64,000 bases of DNA. Origin: Rattus norvegicus (Eukaryota; Chordata; Mammalia; Rodentia; Muridae). Made by a program: the position numbers and the translations under genes. The notes under the pieces are model-generated. The model did no database searches. It saw nothing but the letters and a program-made list of their open reading frames with translations, and was not told the DNA's origin. The stretch lies in contig NC_086023.1 of NCBI RefSeq assembly GCF_036323735.1, positions 18,955,001 to 19,019,000 of the forward strand, given 5' to 3'. The number at the start of each line of letters is the position of its first letter. Position 1 is the first letter of the stretch. This document shows positions 25,039 to 37,019 of this stretch, piece by piece.

Positions 25039-25255
25039 CAGTGGTTCTCAACCTGAACATCACAACCCCTTTGGGGGTTAACCAACCCTTTCACAGAGAC
25101 TGCCTAAGTCCATCACAAAACACAGATATTTAAATTATGATTCATAACAGTAGCAAAATTACAGTTATGAAGTACCAATGAAAATAATTTTATGGTTAGA
25201 GATCATGAGAAGTTGTATTAAAGGGTAGCAGCAGTAGGAAGGTTGAGAATCACTG
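25039..25255. mobile_element. Small hAT-type (Charlie-like) non-autonomous DNA transposon
   Basis: 217 bp with 16-bp terminal inverted repeats: CAGTGGTTCTCAACCT at 25039-25054 and AGGTTGAGAATCACTG at 25240-25255, one mismatch. Its interior, with 'cccctttgggggttaacc' and 'cagtagcaaaattacagtta', is that of a short mammalian hAT-derived repeat without coding capacity. The flanking 8-mers (tgatacag and aaatagaa) match only partly. It interrupts the ancient L1. Confidence 0.8.
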
Positions 25256-26467
25256 AAATAGAAGGTATCTATAAAAATAAATAAAACTGAACATTGGGAA
25301 AACAAATAACAACTTTTTAAAATGGAGTATAGAACTAAATAGAGTTCCCAAATGATATAATAGTTAATGATATAATAGTATAATCTCATATTATGAGATT
25401 AATCTCATATTATGAGTATAATCTCATATATGAGAAACACTTAAAGAAATGTCCAACACCCTTATTCATCAAGAAAAAGAAATTAAAACTACTTTGAAAT
25501 TTCATCTTACCCTAGTCTGAATGGCCAAGGTCAATAAAGCAAATGACAAAGGTACAGATTATGCATGGAATGGGGAACACTTCTTCACTGGTGAAGCAAG
25601 TAAACTAGTACAGTCACTATGGAAATCAGTGTGGATATTCCTAAGAAGCTGAACGAGGTCTACCACAAGATCCAGCTATATCACTCTTGGACATACTCCC
25701 AAAGGACTCTAAATATTACTATAGTTATTCCTGATTATCTATATTCATTGTCAGTCTATTCATAATAGTCAGAAACTAGAAGCAGCCAAGAAATCCATCA
25801 ACTGATGGACAAATCATGCAAGTGTGGCACAGTTACACAAAGGAATATAATTCAGCTATTAAGAAAAAAGGAAGTTATGACAATTAAAGAAAAGTAGATC
25901 AAGATAGAAACAGGGTCCTGAGTGAGATGACCCTGACACCAAAAGACAAATATTTTGGTGTTTCTTTTATATGTCAATGTTAACTTTTAAACTTTTGATG
26001 TGTTCTTCGTTCCAAATAGCTATAGAAGTTAGATACCATGTAAGGAGCCTGAGGAGGAAGGGATCTTCCCAGGAAGAGGAAATAGATTATAATGCTATGT
26101 AAAGATAAAGAGGAAAATAGAATATAAGTTTTAGATGAAGAGGAGGTAGAAAGGTCAGGTAAAGGAGGAAATAGGTGAAGGACACCTAACTCCAAAGGCC
26201 TTTTGAGAAGCTAAATGGAAACCTAATACCAGAGAAGTTCTAAAATATACACATATCTGAAATGAACTTAAATGGAGTGACCATATAGTAGGTAAGCGAA
26301 TACTTGCCCCAACTAGATCTGTATCTCACCACATAAAACCTCCAATGTCAAGGATGGTTTACATTTTGTTGAATTGTCAGCCAAAGGTGTCCTAGACCTC
26401 CCCAAACAGCACAGAGTATTGCCTACTAGAAGCTTCACCGCTACTGACTAACACTCATAGTGAGAGT

Positions 26468-26469
<2 letters not shown>

Positions 26470-26561
<92 letters not shown>
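26470..26561 (+). repeat. (GA)n microsatellite
   Basis: About 46 uninterrupted GA units, immediately after the ancient L1 3'UTR. Confidence 0.98.
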
Positions 26562-26563
<2 letters not shown>

Positions 26564-27244
26564 CAACTACTCACATATGCACAATGTGGATGAATTACAA
26601 AGTATTTTTTTCCCCAGAAGAAAAAGCCACATACAAAAAGAGAATATTTTGTGTGGTCCCAATTGATTAAAAAAATCTAGATATCATAAATAAAAATACT
26701 AAAAGTGAGTGAGTGGTTACCTGTGAACAGAAACTGTCCAGGAGGAGGAGAAAGAATGGTGTGGAGTGGAGTAGGCATTATGAAGGGAGAAATGTTTACT
26801 GCTCTGGGTGAGGGTTGTATAGTTTGTGTTCACATGTCACATCATATCAAACTGTACTCTTTAAATATGAGCAGTTTATTGTATGCAATTAGACCTCAAT
26901 GGGACAGTTAAAAGTCTCCAGAAATTCCCTGCCCACTCAAAATAGAATTCAATATGCTTATTTGGCTTGTAACACACAGAAAAATCTTGTCTTCGAGGCT
27001 TCTTACCCACCTTTCTCTTTGCCTTCTCTTTTGCACAAATATTATCTTCCACTCTTTAATAGAATAACTGTCTCCCTATTATGTGACTTTTATGTATCAT
27101 GTGATCGTCATTTGCCTGAAATATAATGTATTTCTCTGATGCTCTTTGTTTTTGCTCTGGTCTCAATCTCCCAGGGAGTCTCCTTCTGGTAACCTTAAAC
27201 TGGCTCCTCCAAGAACTTTTATTTTTGTTTTGGTCTTGGTTCTT
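26562..27244. other. Unassigned sequence
   Basis: No gene or clear repeat. Short open frames (26705-26911, 26899-27126) have no recognisable features. Confidence 0.45.
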
Positions 27245-27575
27245 GCATGTGTCTGTATGTGCCCCCCCTCACTTATGTGGTTGCTCACATACCTAGGGAA
27301 TTCTGGAGATCAAAGAATGCCTTCAGGTATCAGTCTTCAAGAACTTCGAACTTTTTTCTTTGAGACAGGGTTTCACATTCATCTGGAATTTTGCTACATA
27401 AGCTAAACTAGCTGCCCTCTGAGCTTGCAAGACACCCCTTTCTCTGACACTCATACTGCCATAACTTGGATTATAAACTTATGCTGCTGTGACAGTATTT
27501 TCTGTGTGGGTTCTGGGAATCAAAGACCTCATGTTTGTAAGGCTATTGCCTTGAGACTGAGATATCATGCAGGCA
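27245..27575 (-). repeat. B4-type SINE, antisense
   Basis: The plus-strand order 'gggaattctggagatcaaag', 'tttgagacagggtttcacat', 'aagctaaactagctgccctc' and 'gtgggttctgggaatcaaag' is the reverse of a B4 element, which joins a B1-like part to an ID-like part. Diverged, about 330 bp. Confidence 0.65.
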
Positions 27576-27609
27576 TATTTCTTTCTTTTTTTCTTTCTTT
27601 TGTTTTTAA

Positions 27610-27715
27610 ATTTCTGACTCCCTGTAATTTGGAAGCAGACAGATCTCTGAGTTCAAGGCCAACCTGTCTAGGAAAAGAGTTCCAGGACAGAGAAACCTTG
27701 TCTTGAAAAACAAGA
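27610..27715 (+). repeat. B1 SINE, 5'-truncated
   Basis: Blocks 'agacagatctctgagttcaa', 'ggccaacctgtctaggaaaa' and 'gttccaggacagagaaacct' are the right half of B1, followed by an A-rich tail. Confidence 0.8.
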
Positions 27716-29379
27716 AGAAGCACATTACCTTTCTTTTAAAATATTCAGTCATGTCATTAAGAATGTTTGGGATCCCATTCAATTATTTTATTATTGAGTA
27801 GGGTCTGGACAAAATACTAAGAGTTGACTACATGTTAGATCCAGATTCAATAATCTGAGTGATATGTCATAAATGTTCTGCGTCTTCAGCACTACAGACT
27901 TATCTTCAACCTCTGAGAGCCAACAAAGGGTGACAGCATAGCCTATATTGTTTGGGGAGTCATTTCAAATACCCTGACAAACCATACAAAAGGAGATTTC
28001 TCATGCCTGGTACTGGGGCTTTTATTAATCTGGTTTTTAAGAGAAGGGTTGTCTGCCATGTAGCAAAACTTCGTTTAAGCTACATTATATGTATATATAC
28101 ATACACTTAAATTCATTGATTTTAATTTTAGGTAAGTACAAAATAATATGATTCCTTAAGGTTTTTATCAGACAATCTTAGTATTAATTGTCCTCCTTCC
28201 AACAGTCTGGTTTCTATATAGTATCAAGATACAATATGCAAGTTGCTAAGGAAGGGTAACAAATTACAATTCCCATCCAGTTGTGACATCTATGAACCAC
28301 AACGACCAGCAGAGCAAGATATCCAAAAAGCTGCAATAGTGGCACTTGTAGGATGATGACATTATACAGGTGAAGGCAGGTACAAGATAAATGAGGCCTG
28401 TCATTGGACAAGAAGGAAGGATGGGCAGGAGAAAAGTTTTAGAGATGGGAGGAGACTGGAGCGAGGAGGGGGAAGCAGCTGAAGGAACATGGAGGCAGAT
28501 GTTAAGATTCCTCTCTGTACATTTACAGGTTGTTATGAATACTCTTAACGGATAAATGTGTACAAGGCTTTGTATGTTTAAGTGGGCAATTATATCTTAT
28601 CAATTAGATCAGAGGTTATTGTGTTGCATGTTCTTTTGTGTGGTGATTTAATTGAATTCAAGAGAGTATATGGTAGCTAGAGACATGTGTATGTCTGTCA
28701 TGGTAGCAATCTGTCTTGGGAACTAGATAGGTAGAGAGATTGTTGCCAGACTCAGAGAGTAGCCATCGGCAGTATGATATGGGATAGAGCAAAGCAGGCG
28801 AGATGCTTTACTGACTGAGATGAAGGTATCTCCCAGACATCTTGAGGCACTATGGTGCCAGACCTACTGCAGGATAAAAGACAGCATTTTTTTATATTTC
28901 TACAGCAACAGGCAGTCACCTGTTGGTGAGTGTCAAATTGGTCTTAACACTCTCTCAACAGAGGGTACATCATGCTTCGTACTAGAAACCTGACCGACAT
29001 CCTGCCTTAGTGATGTGATTATGTTTTAATTAAAATTTATTATTAAAATATGAACTTTAATCACAAGAGTGACACAAGAGTGTGAAAGAAATCAGAGGTG
29101 GGAATGATGGCTAACCCAAAGGACTTACAGGTGTGGTGTTTTGTTTTGTTTTTTTTTCAAAATATACGGAAGCCTACTATCTCACTACCCAATTAAAAAT
29201 TCAACTGGAAGATGATAGAATGCATATGATAGGAAAGAAGGAGGAGGAATACTGGGGAATAAAAGGGTAAGCGGGAATGGAAGTGCAGAGACTTGAAAGT
29301 AGAGGATGGGTTGACCAAAATTAAGAATTTATGAAAACCAACTAGTTAGTAAACTAATTTCAAAATATAACTATTTGAA
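27716..29379. other. Unassigned sequence
   Basis: About 1.6 kb with no recognisable gene. G/A-rich patch at 28440-28490. Nothing else supported. Confidence 0.45.
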
Positions 29380-29680
29380 ACAGTTTAAATGGACATCACC
29401 ACTCCTAGAAGACTTGGGTTATTAAAATCTCAGCATAAGACATGGGATGACTCCCTACAAATTATCTGTCAGGGAAGCCCTCAGAAGTCTCCAAAACAAC
29501 ACAGGCTGTTGCTATTTACCTTGATCACATACCATAACCACATGGTAAGATCCTAATACTAAAGATACCACTTTGGATGTAGGACATAGAAAACTCAATC
29601 TCAAACCAACCAGGAACCTTTCTTGTTGCTGACTAGTTTTCGTAGTGCTTGAAAGTTGAACCCCGCATGCTACAATACCA
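29380..29680 (+). repeat. Possible old L1 3'UTR remnant
   Basis: The style resembles the old Lx 3'UTR seen at 26220-26460 (phrases about 'ctcagaagtctccaaaacaa' and 'caggctgttgctatttacct'), but it is too diverged for a firm call. Confidence 0.25.
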
Positions 29681-29786
29681 ACGTGCAAGGGATGCCTTGT
29701 GCTTTAGTGACAGTTTATGCATGGCAGACACACTATTATGAGCATAATCAGTGTTAGCTTTTTATCTACTGTATGTTATTGGGAAT

Positions 29787-30241
29787 TGTTGGGAGCAATG
29801 CCCTTAAAACCCTCCATTATTGGTGTTAATATTATAGTTAGAGTTAAATATGACTGGGTTCATGGAAAATCTCCAGCCAGCTGCAGAAGGCTAATACAAA
29901 TCTGGTGATCGGTATGCCTAATGATATGACAAACTTGTGACCTTTCTGAGAAACCAACATCCTGTTGACTAATGATATGACAAACTTGTGACCTTTCTGA
30001 GATACCAACATCCTGTTGATGTCAGCTGACCACAGCAGCCAGTGTCCTTAGCTTGTGTAGATGTTTCTCACTTCCCCCTCCCTCTGTTACCCCTGCTATG
30101 GTAGAAATTCAGCCTTGGGAAAAAATAAAATTCATTGCCTTGATCAGACTCTTGTCTTGGCGTCCTTCTTCATGTCTCTTGTCCCCCATTCTCTTCCAGG
30201 TATCCTCTGGACTCTCGTTGACTGTCCTGCAGGACAGAACA
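29787..30241 (+). mobile_element. Solo LTR (class II / ERVK-like)
   Basis: 455 bp beginning TGTTGGGAGC and ending CAGAACA, with inverted ends TGTT/AACA. A perfect 6-bp target duplication, GGGAAT, lies at 29781-29786 and 30242-30247. A polyadenylation signal AATAAA is at 30124-30129, followed by a pyrimidine-rich U5. The TGTTGGGAGC start and 6-bp duplication are characteristic of class II rodent ERVs. The U3 contains a 51-bp tandem duplication (29918-29968 and 29969-30019). No internal viral genes flank it, so it arose by LTR-LTR recombination or excision. Confidence 0.9.
29918..30019 (+). repeat. 51-bp tandem duplication in the solo-LTR U3
   Basis: Two copies with period 51, differing at one base (gagaaacc versus gagatacc). 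Its place upstream of the polyadenylation signal is that of retroviral enhancer duplications; enhancer activity is inference. Confidence 0.95.
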
Positions 30242-30347
30242 GGGAATGTGCCTCGTTCTTTCTGAAGCCAGTTTTCAATATTCAAAGAACTAAAAAAAAT
30301 TTAAGTAGGTGAAAAATATGTAGATTAATATTATCCTCACGTTTCTT

Positions 30348-30725
30348 AATGACAGGAAGGTGTTCAATGTCACTTATGAGTTTGAAGATTGAAGATTTTC
30401 ACAAACAGGTGTTGTCAATATGGAGTACTCTGACAGGTTCACGCTTTGAATGCTGGTCCCCAGAAAATGGTATTTTATTGAAAAGTTATCCAAGCTTTAG
30501 GAGAGGGGGCTTTGATGGTGGAAGTAGATTGCTGAAGGTTGGTTTTCTTGGTTGGTTGTATTGTTCTTAGTCACTTCCTGTCACATACTCTGCCTCTTGA
30601 TCTGCTATGAAGCAAATAGCTCTTCTCTACCACATTCATCTGTCACCATGATGTTGAGGCCAAGTGACTATAGAATGACTCCTCTGAAATTGTAAGCCAA
30701 AATAAAATCTCTTGCCTCTGGGCAG
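30348..30725 (+). repeat. Probable rodent MaLR/LTR-like repeat
   Basis: The end 'ctctgaaattgtaagccaaa' followed by 'ataaaatctcttgcc' recalls the polyadenylation-proximal part of rodent LTR-type repeats. Family and start are uncertain. Confidence 0.3.
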
Positions 30726-30829
30726 ATCAATTGGTTGCCCAATATCAAATGGTTAGGATTGAAAACATATGATCGGCATTATACATGTACAACTGGTTAT
30801 ATTTAGAAGTGTATGTTTGCATACATACA

Positions 30830-30960
30830 ATATTTATATTTATTGTTATATATTTATTATATAATATATTTCTGTTTTATATTATATTTATGTAATATTT
30901 CTATATTGTATAATATATGTATATTTGTACATACATACATATATTACCACACCACACAAT
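30830..30960. repeat. AT-rich simple sequence
   Basis: Irregular TATTTA/ATAATA units over 130 bp. The Tyr/Ile-rich open frame across it is an artefact. Confidence 0.8.
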
Positions 30961-31060
30961 GGAGTTTTATTCAGCACCAAGAGAATGGCAATTTGTCATT
31001 TGCAAGTTATCATTGGGCAAAATATTGTTTTAAAAACAGTTTAGCTTCTCTCTTTTTTTT

Positions 31061-31505
31061 TTAATTGGATATTTTATTTATTTATGTTTCAAATGTTACT
31101 CCCTTTCCCAGCTTCCCCTCTGGAAGTCCCCATCCTATCCTCCCTCCCCCACTTCTATGAAGGTGCTTCTGCACTAACCTACCCACCCACCCACTCCCAC
31201 CCTGCACGGGGGCATCAAGCCTTCACAGGACCAGGGTTCCTCCTCTGGTTGATGCCTGACAAGGTCATCCTCTGCTACATATGCTGCTGGAGACATCGGT
31301 TACTCCATGTGTACTCTTTTCTTTCTGGTTTAGGCCCTAGGAGCTCTGGGTGTTCTGGTTAGTTAATATTGTTGTTATTCCTATGGGGTTGAAAATCCCT
31401 TCAGCTCCTTCAGTCCTTTCTCTAACTCCTCCACTGGGGAACCTGTTCTCAATTCAATGGTTTGCTATGAGCATCTACCTCTGTATTTGTCAGGCTTTGG
31501 CAGAG
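31061..31505 (-). mobile_element. L1 3'-end fragment, antisense
   Basis: Begins with poly-T and 'ttatttatgtttcaaatgtt', the reverse of the L1 terminus 'aacatttgaaatgtaaataa', then the C-rich complement of the G-rich tract, 'ctctgctacatatgctgctg' and 'tggtttaggccctaggagct'. This is the same 3'UTR type as at 48900-49130, reversed and 5'-truncated at about 31505. Confidence 0.9.
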
Positions 31506-32732
31506 CCTCTCAGGAGACATATAGATTTATATATTTATGACATTATATAATATTTATAATATATTCATATTTATTATGTATAGTTAATGAGACTTGCCTT
31601 TAGAGACAAGCTTCTGGGTTGTTCTATTTCTGTAATGCATGAATATTATTTTAGTACCTAATTTCTAAGCCTCATGACATAAATCACATGGAGTCTCCTG
31701 GTCTCTGGAATTTTGGGAACTTGTTGCATAGTATTGTTCCTGGAAGAGTTAACTATCTTTGGATGACTAAGAAGTTTTCTAGATATATTGACTGTTTTTT
31801 CATAACACTAAGAACTAGAACAGGAAATGTCCCATTTTTTATTTCCCTTATGTTCCTGAATTAGTTTCAAGAAATCATGGTACATTTAATGAAGAACTGT
31901 TAATTATGTGGTAAGAGTTATGTTTTTCCTCTCATCTATATATCAAGTAATGAACTTAATTAAGAACGGTACAGGGCCTGCTTCTTTGGAGGACATTACG
32001 AACTATGTTAAATTTAATGAGCTATGAATCTGTTCCATGAAGTCACACTATTACAGAATCACCAACACCAAACTAAATTTCAAATAGGTTGGAAACTTAA
32101 TCATTCAGGATAAGTTTTATGAGGCTTAATGTCTCCTGAGCTATTTAATTATGAACCTCTAGTACACTTATAATTATTATGAATTTTAACTTGGCAACAA
32201 CACTGGTACTGATTTTATTTTTAATTTATCACCATAATATTGTGGCAGAAATTTTCACACATATTCATATTTCCATATTTCATGTCCTGGTAGTTTGTAT
32301 GCCATATGTTGTTCTCTGTGGAGTTACTTTGGCTAGATTCCATATTCATGATTTCACTTGACATATACAATATTATGTATAGGATTAACCATAGTCTGTA
32401 TTTTATAGGTAGAAAATTAAAAGCAGGGCTAGAGAGGTTATGGAACTTGCTAAGTTCAAATACAAAAGTTGGAGAACCAGGATTTGAAGTTATGACTTGT
32501 GTCATAACTAGAGCACATGCTTACCAAAGGGCTCTAGATGGGACTCTGCCTTGCTTCATCACTATATTTATAATACTGTAGTTAGCAAGCACTAAGTGTT
32601 CAATACTACCTGACTGAGTACCTGGTGGATGAAAATTTGCAAAATAAAGACATATGACAATATGGAAATTCTGAAAACAAACTTGGGAGATACATATACA
32701 TATAGAGAGATATATATAAAAATGATAAATGA
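31506..32732. other. Unassigned AT-rich sequence
   Basis: A TA-rich patch lies at 31520-31580. No coding or RNA features recognised in the rest. Confidence 0.45.
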
Positions 32733-32777
32733 TGATAGATAGATAGATAGACAGATAGATAGATAGACAGATAGTAT
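32733..32777 (+). repeat. (GATA)n microsatellite
   Basis: GATA units with two GACA interruptions. Confidence 0.95.
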
Positions 32778-35071
32778 AGATATCATATATGTGTATATAT
32801 AATGAGTATTTGTCCAACTTATAAGTAATAAAACCAAGTCTGAAAAAAACAACAGAGCTAAGTGTAAACAGGAAGAGAAGGTCTGAGCCACAGCAGGGCT
32901 TTGGTTCCCACCATCAATTCTGTCTTCACCTCATTTTCTCTTACTCCTCTCCAGCAAGAAGAAACCGCAAAACAAAGCCAGGAAATGGTGTCAGCACAAT
33001 GCTGATGATGTCAGGTTTTAGTAACAGCATACATTCTGGCCCTTCCCAAGTTCTTCCTTTTGGTGGAAGAATCTAACTAATATGTATTTTTGTCTTCCAC
33101 TGTTAAACATGAATGATAGAAGTTTGCCATTTGGCTGTGTCAAGCAATACAGGAGATAACATGGCGGCCCCGTATTACAGTTAAGCTTCAGAGCACATCA
33201 CCAGCCATCTCATCCACTCTGCCTGCTGCAAGAACAGGCCCTCCTGTTGTGACAAGCTCATGCCACCACTGCCACATTCTGCAGAGTCACCCTCTTCCAA
33301 GAACCACATAACAGAAGATAATCAGATATGAATACCCTTTTTCATTCTAGGTATTTTGCATTTACTTCTTACGTGCATAATGACAACATTTGCTCTGAGT
33401 TTGACATTGGGAACATACATATGTGATAATTATAAATCAGAGATGATTAATGCTGCTCCCAAGAAAGCAAAAGCCATACTTGTCCTTATTCCTCCCACTA
33501 ACCGAGCTAAAATGCCAGCACACTACTCACCCGGGCTGAAACCTGGAAGAAGGCAGCAGGGAAAGACGCTTTGAGACTTGAGGAATGATAGAGAACATGT
33601 TGTGTTTTCATCTCACATGTCCAGGTTAAATACCAGAGAAGTCAATAACCCAGAAATGTCACAGTCTAACAAAAAATGTGTCTAAGAAAGAGCTGCTCTC
33701 ACAAACTAGGGTAGGGACTGTCCAGAAAAAAAAGGAAACATTCAAGGAAAGAAGCAATATGTTACTATTTTAGTCTAGGAAAATACCACAGACTACAGAT
33801 CACATGTCCAGCTACCCTGCCTGCACAGCAAAGGCCAGAGAAGACAGACCGTGCCATGTGAGGGAGCATTCTTGGGGTGACACTAAAGACAACTACAGCT
33901 GAGAACTGTAACTTCCTCTCCAAATGCCTACCCAAGCCAGTGTCAAGGAAACCATGCTGGCAACCCACAGCTGAGCAGTGTAGTCTGTGTGCTAGAGTCC
34001 ACAGAGGCACACTGAGAGTCAGGACCTCTACCATGCTCAGCAGTAAGTGCCACACATCTCTGACATCAGTGCTAGCGAAAAGTTGGGAGTAATAAGGAGT
34101 TATCGAAAAGCAGAGCTCCAGCCTGATCCCAGAGAAACAAATTTGGACCAACTCCCATATCACAAAAACAGAAGTTGCCCAGATAACCAGAGCAAGACCT
34201 CAGTGGACTTCCTCCAACTCAGGGTGACACCCAACTTCAGATTTCAAGTGAAAAAGAACTATTCAGATTTCAGGAACTATTAGTGTAGCAAGGACAGTAG
34301 GGCTGCCTCTATGTAAATGCTGGGGGCCGTGCAACTGCAAAACCATCTCCCAATTGAGGACTGCCTATGACACCAGTATCCTGCAGGAGGACCTAATTGA
34401 GGACTGCCTGAGAGGGCAAGGATCGTTTGGGCAAATAATGCCAGCCAATCAGGAACTGCCATTTAGAATAGATACTTTCTTGGAACCAATAGAGGCGTGG
34501 GTGGAGGGTACTAAAGGAGCTTGTAGCCGTGCGCAGGCAAGTTTGCTGCAGCATTTCTCATCCGCTTCCAGAGTATGTTGACTCTGTGCCAACTCACCCC
34601 CAACCCCCAGGGGCAGGTAGGGTCGGGAGGAGAGCCATCCAGGGCACAGGCAACATATCAGTTTCCTAAACTGAAAAAGAAAAAAGAGAAGACAATCAAA
34701 AGAAGCCAAGAATAGAATACAGTAAGGGATGAGAGTTGAAAACAATGTTTTTTTTTAAATGAGTCTAAAATAATTTTAAATGTTTATTTAGACAGCAGAA
34801 GAGGGTATCTCCATGTGATTTCACTTAACAATGTTTATAGATTAGTGCACACTAAGGTTAATTTTTTTCCTTTCAGAAATACTGGGAGAAAGAAAGTTTT
34901 TCCTCAAATAAATTTCAAGGGGATTGCTCCAGGCATTAGAGAAAAAAATATTCCTAAGTACAGTATGTTCACATCTCCAAGGAGCACAGTCTTGGAGAAT
35001 AAATAATTCACTATATACGGTAGCTCAAAAGCTTGTAGTCTGAATAGCTTACCTAAATTCAACCAAACTGA

Positions 35072-35073
<2 letters not shown>
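32778..35073. other. Unassigned sequence, non-repetitive by eye
   Basis: About 2.3 kb without recognisable transposons. At 34320-34620 there is a locally GC-richer patch with two CCAAT motifs ('gccagccaatcagg' and 'aaccaatagagg'), a GC-rich 'gcgtgggtggagg' and several CpGs. It could be an old LTR or a weak promoter; no gene start is visible. The open frame 33765-34163 (minus, 132 codons) has no recognisable domain. Confidence 0.35.

Positions 35074-35105
<32 letters not shown>
35074..35105 (+). repeat. (TG)n microsatellite
   Basis: About 16 TG units. Confidence 0.95.
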
Positions 35106-35108
<3 letters not shown>

Positions 35109-35844
35109 TGTATCACAAAACTCTGGGTTATATATCTGTAATTTTTAATAGTAAAATATTAGAACTATTTTATTTCATAATTTACTTTGAAATATTCAAT
35201 ATTTCAAGATTTTCTTAGTCATTCTGTACAATTATTATCAGTCCCTTGAAGATATAATTCTGCTTGGAAGATATTGCTTTATATTTTTTAAGATGGGAAA
35301 AATAATGAACATAATTTACTTGGATTATTACTAAATTTAAGGAGTTTAAAATAAAATCTTAATTTTAACTATTTCTCTCCTTTAGATATTGCTTCAAACA
35401 AACAATAAAATCCAGCAAGCCTCTGGTAATTAAATAAAATTAAAGAAATGTTATTTAAATCATTTTAGTTTAAGGAAAAAAAAGGAGGGAGAACCATTTG
35501 AATAATATCACACCTGTCTCTCGATGATGTCTTTGGGATGAGATTTTATCAGAGGAAAATCATTCTGTGTCTTGAGAGTAGTCCAGTTCGTCTGGCTGTA
35601 GCATTTCCCAGGTTCTAAATAAGACTGAATTCAAGACACCAAAGGTCATTGGAGTAAATGACAGTAATGGCTCCAGAAAACAATAGTTTTAAAGTTCTTT
35701 CTTAAACATATGTTAAATATGTATTAATTATATGTAATAATGGCCTCACTGTTCATTTCCTTATTTTGATCATGGTCCTTGTCACTCTCCCACTGGTCTT
35801 TCCAATTAGTTTGCTTCTGCTTTTGTGTCTTTGTGTCTTTGTGG

Positions 35845-35848
<4 letters not shown>
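35106..35848. other. Unassigned AT-rich sequence
   Basis: No gene or clear repeat seen. Confidence 0.45.
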
Positions 35849-35892
<44 letters not shown>

Positions 35893-35937
35893 CTGTGTGT
35901 GTGTGTGTGTCTGTGTGTGTCTGTGTGTGTGTGTGTC
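35849..35937 (+). repeat. Compound (TC)n(TG)n microsatellite
   Basis: About 17 TC units followed by TG units broken by TCTG. Confidence 0.97.
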
Positions 35938-36689
35938 CTGGGAGTTTTAAGAAGGTTGTATATAAGAGGTTGGTTGAGCGGTTATTCACATGCAAAGAAA
36001 TACCTCCCCTTCTCCCAGCAACCATTAACTGGAAACATCATCTAGGAAGGAGGCCCTCCTCAGAGCTACCATTAACTCCCTGTAAATGCTCATCATGAGT
36101 GCCCCACGTCCATGACAGGTTCTTTACAGGCCTGGTCTTGTGCTGGTAATCACAGCTTCTGTAAAGATCAAGTCCAAGTATCTCCAGAACATGATGTGCT
36201 GCTACACACTACTCCATCCTCAGCTCATATATTCTTTCTTACCCTTCATCCAACATGTTCTCTGAGTCTTGGGTGGAGAAGGAGGCATAGAAATGTCTCC
36301 TTTAAGGCTCAGCACTCAGCTGTCATTTAGTCTCAGCACTTTGATCAGCTGTGAATAATGTGGCTACTGCTGCCTCCTGCAAAATCAAGTTCCTCTGGCC
36401 AGAGCTGAAAGCAGCACTGATCTGTGTGCATAAACATCGTTTTTAGAAGGCAATTTGACAGGCACATCATGTCTACCTAGCAAAACAGTAGCCGTAGTAA
36501 AGCAAGGATTTCTTTTGAGCAGAGCAGTAGCAATGATCACCTCTGAAATCATGCTCTTTGTAAACACCTTTCCCCACACTGAGAAACCAAGGTTCTTTCT
36601 TTCTAGGAGTAGAGGATAATAATATACCTTGCAAATATCAATATATATTCATTTACCTGTGTGAGTGATAAAAACAAATATGCATGGTA

Positions 36690-36808
36690 AACCAAGTATG
36701 GCTGATTGTGCCTGTAAACCCACACTCGGGAGGCTGTAGCCACAAGTTCAAGGTCACCTCATGCTATGCAGTGATTTTCAGCCTAGTCTGGGCTAGAGAA
36801 TGAAACAG
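36690..36808 (+). repeat. B1-like SINE
   Basis: 'tggctgattgtgcctgtaaa', 'cactcgggaggctgtagcca', 'caagttcaaggtcacctcat' and 'agtctgggctagagaatgaa' follow B1 order. Old, diverged copy. Confidence 0.55.
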
Positions 36809-37019
36809 AATAATGGGATGTCACTCCTTTGCACCATACAATTAAGTATCAAAGGCAGGTAGTGATTTCAGAGAGTACTACCATAAATGGCACACTGTAC
36901 AACACCACTTCCTATTGTGGTGAATGAAGTTAAATGTTTCCTCCTGGAGAAAAGAGACCGTATCTTAGACCCAAGAAGGAAATAAGACACTCAAAGTCCA
37001 AGGTACAGACTTATAAGAA

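Larger units (their letters stand above)
20440..26460 (+). mobile_element. Ancient L1 (Lx8/Lx9-like), fragmented by later insertions
   Basis: Successive plus-strand pieces follow L1 order. End of the endonuclease and start of the linker are at 20440-20610 (reading around 'TFSKTDHTLGHKGSLNRFN'). RT-like sequence runs from 21300 to 21950, with 'SFVDNIGLY' where FADD would be, so the catalytic Asp pair is lost. More ORF2 is at 23560-23800, 24300-25038 and 25256-25960, and a 3'UTR runs from about 25960 to 26460. Interruptions are an antisense L1 3' end, a TA tract, a rodent repeat, a TTTTG tract and a hAT-type element. All reading frames are broken. It is the oldest layer here. Confidence 0.75.

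Noticed and set aside
33765..34163. 132-codon minus-strand frame as a possible gene
   Set aside because: No recognisable domain or splice signals, no supporting neighbouring exons, and Cys/Leu/Val composition typical of chance frames. I kept the region as unassigned.
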